Part shown: positions 59,666-64,000 of the stretch, piece by piece | Layout of the letters: the number at the start of each line of letters is the position of its first letter | Numbering within the stretch: the stretch's first letter is position 1 | Assembly (NCBI RefSeq): GCF_013409575.1 | Contig: NZ_JACCCY010000003.1 | Span: 124,001-188,000 of the forward strand | Direction: 5' to 3' | DNA from: Macellibacteroides fermentans | GTDB lineage: Bacteria > Bacteroidota > Bacteroidia > Bacteroidales > Tannerellaceae | DNA: 64,000 bases | Notes under the pieces: generated by a model | Database searches by the model: none | What the model was told of the DNA's origin: nothing | What the model saw: the letters and a program-made list of their open reading frames with translations, nothing else | Translations under genes and position numbers: made by a program

Positions 59666-61138
59666 TTATCTAGGCATGTCAACTAATTTCCATCCGTCGC
59701 GATAGTTGTGCTTGATTAATTCTTCAGCAAACTTCTTCGCATTGATAGGATCGGTCATTGTTTTGTTAAATGTTGGGTGACCATCATGAATCTTGAATCC
59801 ATCACGGATAACAATCTTCAATGTTTCGTCGTCGCTAATATTGGTGAAACGCATATTAGGACCATCCCACAACAATTCTTTGTTCAAAGCCTGCAAACGT
59901 ACAGCTAATACTCCCATTACAACCATTTCGTTGAAAGGACCTGCTTCTGCAAAGTTTGATGCAGTAGGAACACGGTTAGCTGCACTTTCTTTTGCTGCAC
60001 GGATCCAGTCTTGTTCGTGAGCATTCTTTGGTACACGACGGCATACCTTAGGAGCATCCGGCTTACGACCAGACAACAACCATGGGTTAACACCATAACA
60101 ACCGCAAATCAATGTATCTTTTGTTCCGTGGAAAATAACAGCACCACCCTGGTCGTTCATTTCTCTTCCGGCAGGATATCCGGCAGGCAGATCTGGTTTC
60201 AAACCGCCATCGTACCAATGTACTTCAACCTCAGGCATACCTACTTTTGGCATATTGTCGCGAGCAGGGAAAGTCAATTTCACATGCTGAGCCTGTGGTG
60301 CACAGTCGCGTAACAACAAAGTAGATGAACCTTGAACCTTGGTAGGATAACCCAATTTCAAAGATTTAAATACCGGGTGAAGGATATGACAAGCCATATC
60401 GCCTAGAGCTCCTGTACCGTAAGCCCACCATCCGCGCCAGTTCCATGGGTGATAGATGTTGTTGAACGGACGAACTTCAGCAGGACCAGAGAATAAATCC
60501 CAATTCAATGTTGAAGGAATCTTGTCTGCTTTTTCGGGAGTCATCAAACCTTGTGGCCAGATAGGACGGTCTGTAAAGGCTTCAACCTTTGTAATTTCAC
60601 CAATCTCACCATTCCAAATCCATTCGCAGGTAAGGTTAACGCCTTCGCCAGAAGAACCCTGGTTACCCATCTGAGTAGCTACCTGATACTTATCGGCAAG
60701 CTTAGTCAGCAAACGAGACTCATAAACAGAGTGTGTAAGCGGTTTTTGGCAATACACGTGTTTTCCCATTGAAATAGCATCGGCCGAAATGATAGCGTGC
60801 GTATGGTCGGCAGTAGCAACCATAACACCGTCGATAGACTTACCCATTTCGTCGTACATTTTGCGGTAATCCCAGTATTTCTTGGCCTGAGGATACTTGT
60901 CAAAAGTACCTTTCGCATACTTCCAGTCTACGTCACAAAGAGCTACGATGTTCTCTGTTTCCATATTACGTAGATTAGCTGCACCCATACCTCCGATACC
61001 GATACCTGCAATATTCAATTTATCTGTTGGAGCTGTATGTCCGTGGCTCTTACCAAGGACAGTGTTCGGAACAATGGTCAACGCAGCTGCTGCTGCCGTT
61101 CCTTTTTGAAGAAATGATCTTCTTGTGATGTTCGACAT
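59666..61138 (-). CDS. Tat-exported Gfo/Idh/MocA oxidoreductase 1
   Basis: A 490-residue NAD(P)-dependent dehydrogenase with a strong Tat signal (NITRRSFLQKGTAAAAALTI). The Rossmann motif is LNIAGIGIGGMGAANLRNME. The usual EKP is QKP here (HVYCQKPLTHSVYES); the catalytic Lys is kept. The C-terminal segment includes the common family tail KIVIRDGFKIHDGHPTFN. It heads the operon: a -7 box TACATTTG lies at 61224-61217. It is distantly related to the second Gfo/Idh gene, so they may act on different substrates or steps. Confidence 0.85.
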   Translation of the reverse strand: MSNITRRSFLQKGTAAAAALTIVPNTVLGKSHGHTAPTDKLNIAGIGIGGMGAANLRNMETENIVALCDVDWKYAKGTFDKYPQAKKYWDYRKMYDEMGKSIDGVMVATADHTHAIISADAISMGKHVYCQKPLTHSVYESRLLTKLADKYQVATQMGNQGSSGEGVNLTCEWIWNGEIGEITKVEAFTDRPIWPQGLMTPEKADKIPSTLNWDLFSGPAEVRPFNNIYHPWNWRGWWAYGTGALGDMACHILHPVFKSLKLGYPTKVQGSSTLLLRDCAPQAQHVKLTFPARDNMPKVGMPEVEVHWYDGGLKPDLPAGYPAGREMNDQGGAVIFHGTKDTLICGCYGVNPWLLSGRKPDAPKVCRRVPKNAHEQDWIRAAKESAANRVPTASNFAEAGPFNEMVVMGVLAVRLQALNKELLWDGPNMRFTNISDDETLKIVIRDGFKIHDGHPTFNKTMTDPINAKKFAEELIKHNYRDGWKLVDMPR

Positions 61139-61216
61139 AGTAACAATTTTTTTATAGATTAGCACTTAAATGATAAATAAGTTGTGATTTTCCTTTCTAC
61201 ACTGATCAAATAATGG

Positions 61217-61224
61217 CAAATGTA
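61217..61224 (-). promoter_or_regulatory. Candidate -7 box of the Gfo/Idh operon
   Basis: TACATTTG on the minus strand, 79 bases before the first ATG. No clear -33 partner. Confidence 0.45.
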
Positions 61225-61362
61225 GCCAATACTGTAATATTTGCAGCACCCCTTAGCGTATTTCTTGGCATAAATAATCTTTTTTAACACTCTATGTAAA
61301 TAAAAAATAAAATATTGTAAATAAATACTATAATTGAACTGGGAAATATGCATCTGATGTTT

Positions 61363-61370
61363 TATATTTG
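61363..61370 (+). promoter_or_regulatory. -7 box of the cytochrome bd operon
   Basis: TATATTTG, 57 bases before the DUF4492 ATG; no clear -33 TTTG. An oxygen-responsive regulator could act in the 150-base A+T-rich region upstream, but no operator is recognised. Confidence 0.5.
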
Positions 61371-61427
61371 TCAGGATGATAACATTCTGTAATTATTATT
61401 GTTATTTAGATTACAACATTAGATATC

Positions 61428-61655
61428 ATGAAAAAAAAACCTGTAATAATAAGAATTTATCAATTCTATATGGATGGGTTCCGGCAAATGACGCTAGGAA
61501 AAACCTTATGGCTTATCATCCTTATCAAGCTTTTCATCATGTTTTTCGTTTTAAAACTATTTTTTTTTCCGAGTTATCTTGGAAAATATAAAACTGCCGA
61601 TGAAAAGGGAGAACACGTTTCAACAGAATTAATTGATCGCGCTATAAACAATTAA
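61428..61655 (+). CDS. DUF4492 membrane protein, CydAB-associated
   Basis: A 75-residue protein with one membrane helix (about residues 25-48, LGKTLWLIILIKLFIMFFVL). It matches DUF4492, regularly encoded directly before cydA in Bacteroidetes, and probably is an accessory subunit of cytochrome bd (a CydX-like role, inferred). It starts 12 bases before cydA. Confidence 0.85.
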   Translation: MKKKPVIIRIYQFYMDGFRQMTLGKTLWLIILIKLFIMFFVLKLFFFPSYLGKYKTADEKGEHVSTELIDRAINN

Positions 61656-61667
61656 AAACTATTTCGT

Positions 61668-63218
61668 ATGATAGAAAGTATCGACTCTTCACTAATTGAC
61701 TGGTCAAGGGCTCAATTTGCTCTTACTGCCATGTACCACTGGCTGTTTGTTCCATTAACGTTGGGATTAGGTGTAGTAATGGCTATTATGGAAACCTTGT
61801 ATTACAAGACAGGAAATGAATTTTGGAAAACCACCGCCAAATTTTGGATGAAACTCTTTGGTATTAATTTTGCCATCGGTGTTGCCACCGGTATTATTCT
61901 CGAATTTGAATTCGGGACAAACTGGTCTAATTACAGTTGGTTTGTTGGCGACATTTTCGGTGCGCCTTTAGCTATTGAAGGTATCTTGGCTTTCTTTATG
62001 GAAGCAACATTTATTGCTGTTATGTTTTTTGGCTGGGATAAAGTAAGCAAGAGATTCCATCTTGCTTCCACTTGGCTTACAATTATCGGCGCCACGTTAT
62101 CTGCACTTTGGATTCTTATTGCCAATGCATGGATGCAGTATCCGGTGGGTATGAAATTCAATCCGGATACGGTACGCAACGAAATGTTCGATTTTTGGGC
62201 AGTTGCACTTTCGCCGGTAGCGATAAATAAATTCTTCCACACAGTCTTGTCTGGCTGGGTGTTGGGAGCCGTATTTGTTCTTGGAGTAAGCAGCTGGTTC
62301 CTGCTTAAGAAACGTGATACCGAGTTTGCTTTGGCAAGTATCAAGGTAGGAGCTGTATTTGGATTGATTTCCTCCATCCTTATCGCCTGGACTGGTGATG
62401 GCTCTGCCTATCAGGTTGCAGATAAACAGCCTATGAAGCTCGCAGCAATGGAAGGCCTGTATCACGGACAGAAGCAAGCCGGACTCGTTGCTGTAGGAAT
62501 TCTCAATCCCGAAAAAACAAGCTACCGGGATGATGCCGATGCATTCCTTATGAGAGTTCAGATTCCCTATGCGCTGTCATTCCTGGCAAAAAGAGATGTT
62601 GATGGCTTCGTTCCGGGTATTAACGACCTTATAAAGGGGGGATACGAAACAGAACAGGGCATAGCTCTCTCCGCAGAAGAAAAAATGAACAGGGGCAGGA
62701 TAGCCATCCAGGCTCTGTCCGAATACAGAAAAGCAGCTAAAGAGAAGGATGAGGCTGCCATGAAACAGCACAGGGATACACTTGAAGCCAATTTCCCCTA
62801 TTTTGGTTATGGTTATATAAAAGATCCGGCCGACCTGGTCCCGAATGTATCCATCGTCTTTTATGCATTTCGCATCATGGTAATTCTGGGAGGATATTTT
62901 ATTCTTTTATTCCTGATTGCCACTATTTTCTCATTTAAAAACACATTTACAAACAAAAAGTGGTTGCATTATATTTGTCTCTGGACAATACCTCTGGGAT
63001 ATATAGCCGGTCAGGCGGGCTGGGTGGTTGCCGAAGTAGGAAGACAGCCGTGGGCTATTCAGGATATATTACCTACGGGCACTTCTATTTCCAGGCTGAG
63101 CACCTCTTCCGTTCAAATAACGTTCTTCCTGTTTCTGGCTCTCTTTACAATATTGTTGATTGCCGAAATACGAATTATGCTGAAAGAAATCAAAAAAGGT
63201 CCTGCTGATTCACATTAA
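61668..63218 (+). CDS. cydA: Cytochrome bd ubiquinol oxidase subunit I
   Basis: A 516-residue subunit that binds hemes b558, b595 and d. It has the N-terminal RAQFALTAMYHWLFVPLTLG (heme b595 ligand region), GVATGIILEFEFGTNWSNYS, the Q-loop between helices 6 and 7 (short form, about residues 245-385) and GWVVAEVGRQPWAIQDILPT near the C-terminus. It reduces O2 to water with menaquinol or ubiquinol at high affinity, which suits a microaerobic or anaerobic organism protecting itself from oxygen. cydB follows 19 bases later. Confidence 0.95.
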   Translation: MIESIDSSLIDWSRAQFALTAMYHWLFVPLTLGLGVVMAIMETLYYKTGNEFWKTTAKFWMKLFGINFAIGVATGIILEFEFGTNWSNYSWFVGDIFGAPLAIEGILAFFMEATFIAVMFFGWDKVSKRFHLASTWLTIIGATLSALWILIANAWMQYPVGMKFNPDTVRNEMFDFWAVALSPVAINKFFHTVLSGWVLGAVFVLGVSSWFLLKKRDTEFALASIKVGAVFGLISSILIAWTGDGSAYQVADKQPMKLAAMEGLYHGQKQAGLVAVGILNPEKTSYRDDADAFLMRVQIPYALSFLAKRDVDGFVPGINDLIKGGYETEQGIALSAEEKMNRGRIAIQALSEYRKAAKEKDEAAMKQHRDTLEANFPYFGYGYIKDPADLVPNVSIVFYAFRIMVILGGYFILLFLIATIFSFKNTFTNKKWLHYICLWTIPLGYIAGQAGWVVAEVGRQPWAIQDILPTGTSISRLSTSSVQITFFLFLALFTILLIAEIRIMLKEIKKGPADSH

Positions 63219-63237
63219 CACTATAAAACTAGAAATT

Positions 63238-64000
63238 ATGGATAGCACATATATATTATTGCAACACTACTGGTGGTTTGTTATCTCTTTATTGGGAGCT
63301 CTGCTTGTTTTCCTTTTGTTTGTTCAGGGAGGGCAGTCTTTATTATTTAATCTGGGCAAAACAGAGCTTCAGCAAAAAATGATGCTGAATTCGACCGGAA
63401 GGAAATGGGAATTCACTTTTACAACGCTGGTAACCTTCGGCGGAGCTTTTTTTGCCTCATTTCCTCTGTTCTATTCCACAAGCTTCGGCGGAGCCTACTG
63501 GGTATGGACAATTATTTTGATTTGCTTCGTTATTCAGGCTGTATCATACGAGTTCCAATCAAAAAAAGGCAATTTACTAGGGAAACGAACCTACCAGATA
63601 TTCCTTATGATAAATGGGATTGGCGGTCCACTATTATTAGGTACAGCAGTAGCCACATTCTTTACGGGATCTGAATTTACAGTAAACAAAGATCAGATTA
63701 TGAACGTTGGCATGCCGGTTATTTCTTCGTGGAGCAATCCGCTGCATGGATTGGAAGCCGCATTTAATATCTGGAATTTATGTTTGGGATTGGCCGTATT
63801 CTTTTTATCTCGTGTGCAGGCAATACTTTACTTCATTAATAATATAAACGATGAGGAGCTGACTACACGTTGCAGAAAGCAACTTCTTCCCAACGCCGCT
63901 CTATTCCTTGTATTCTTTCTGGCATTTCTTGTACACATAATGCTTCGTGAAGGGTATGCTATTGATCCGTCTACCGGCGAAATATTTATGCAACCCAACA
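63238..64000 (+). CDS. cydB: Cytochrome bd ubiquinol oxidase subunit II (truncated by window end)
   Basis: Open from ATG at 63238 to the window edge (about 254 codons seen). MDSTYILLQHYWWFVISLLG and LLVFLLFVQGGQSLLF match the start of Bacteroidales CydB, and several membrane helices follow. It completes the oxidase with CydA. The 3' end lies beyond the window. Confidence 0.93.
   Translation, partial: MDSTYILLQHYWWFVISLLGALLVFLLFVQGGQSLLFNLGKTELQQKMMLNSTGRKWEFTFTTLVTFGGAFFASFPLFYSTSFGGAYWVWTIILICFVIQAVSYEFQSKKGNLLGKRTYQIFLMINGIGGPLLLGTAVATFFTGSEFTVNKDQIMNVGMPVISSWSNPLHGLEAAFNIWNLCLGLAVFFLSRVQAILYFINNINDEELTTRCRKQLLPNAALFLVFFLAFLVHIMLREGYAIDPSTGEIFMQPN

Overview
The window reads as chromosome of a Bacteroidales bacterium, most likely Tannerellaceae (Parabacteroides or a close relative). 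The evidence is the SusCD-era outer-membrane gene style, NigD-like lipoprotein, DUF4492-cydA-cydB operon, rplM-rpsI-rpsB-tsf order, and repeated promoters with the Bacteroidetes -7 box TAnnTTTG. The genus is an inference; no rRNA is present.

Left block (1-20.7 kb) is ordinary chromosome: a small TPR protein, a secreted SUMF1-like/sialidase-like fusion, a TPR plus outer-membrane barrel operon, a Nudix hydrolase, a cobalamin-type radical SAM protein and a ROK sugar kinase. Next comes a five-gene tripartite efflux operon (ATPase, two MacB-type permeases, adaptor, TolC). Converging on it is the ribosomal protein/EF-Ts operon, followed by a PorT-like barrel gene.

Middle block (about 21.0-39.7 kb) is a landing zone for mobile DNA between that barrel gene and a tRNA-Pro(GGG) gene. 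In order it holds an ISAs1-family element with a 10-bp target duplication; two apparently identical IS66 elements only 23 bp apart; a group II intron with its reverse transcriptase; an IS21 element whose right tip is interrupted by an ISL3 element; and a 5-kb island bounded by 118-bp direct repeats that copy the 3' end of tRNA-Pro. The island carries a frameshifted integrase remnant, an ISAon1-type element, and a compact four-gene operon on the minus strand: HigB/RelE-like putative toxin, XRE antitoxin with a long C-terminal extension, SecB-like chaperone, and an ORC/Cdc6-like AAA ATPase. This toxin-antitoxin-chaperone plus ATPase cassette is the best candidate for an undescribed (probably phage-defence) system in the window.

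Right block (39.7-64 kb) is again core chromosome: aroB, alaS, an M23 peptidase, a MerR-like regulator, a DUF3127 protein with an SSB-like tail, a RelA/SpoT enzyme, an MltD-like transglycosylase, DUF5683, parB, parA, lpxB, surE, a NigD-like lipoprotein and an ECF sigma cluster. An operon probably degrading glycosides through 3-keto intermediates follows (two Tat-exported Gfo/Idh oxidoreductases, DUF1080, DoxX). The window ends in DUF4492-cydA-cydB, a cytochrome bd oxidase operon cut by the window edge. Several intergenic regions carry short-period (22-bp or 11-bp) repeat arrays and RNA structures described separately.
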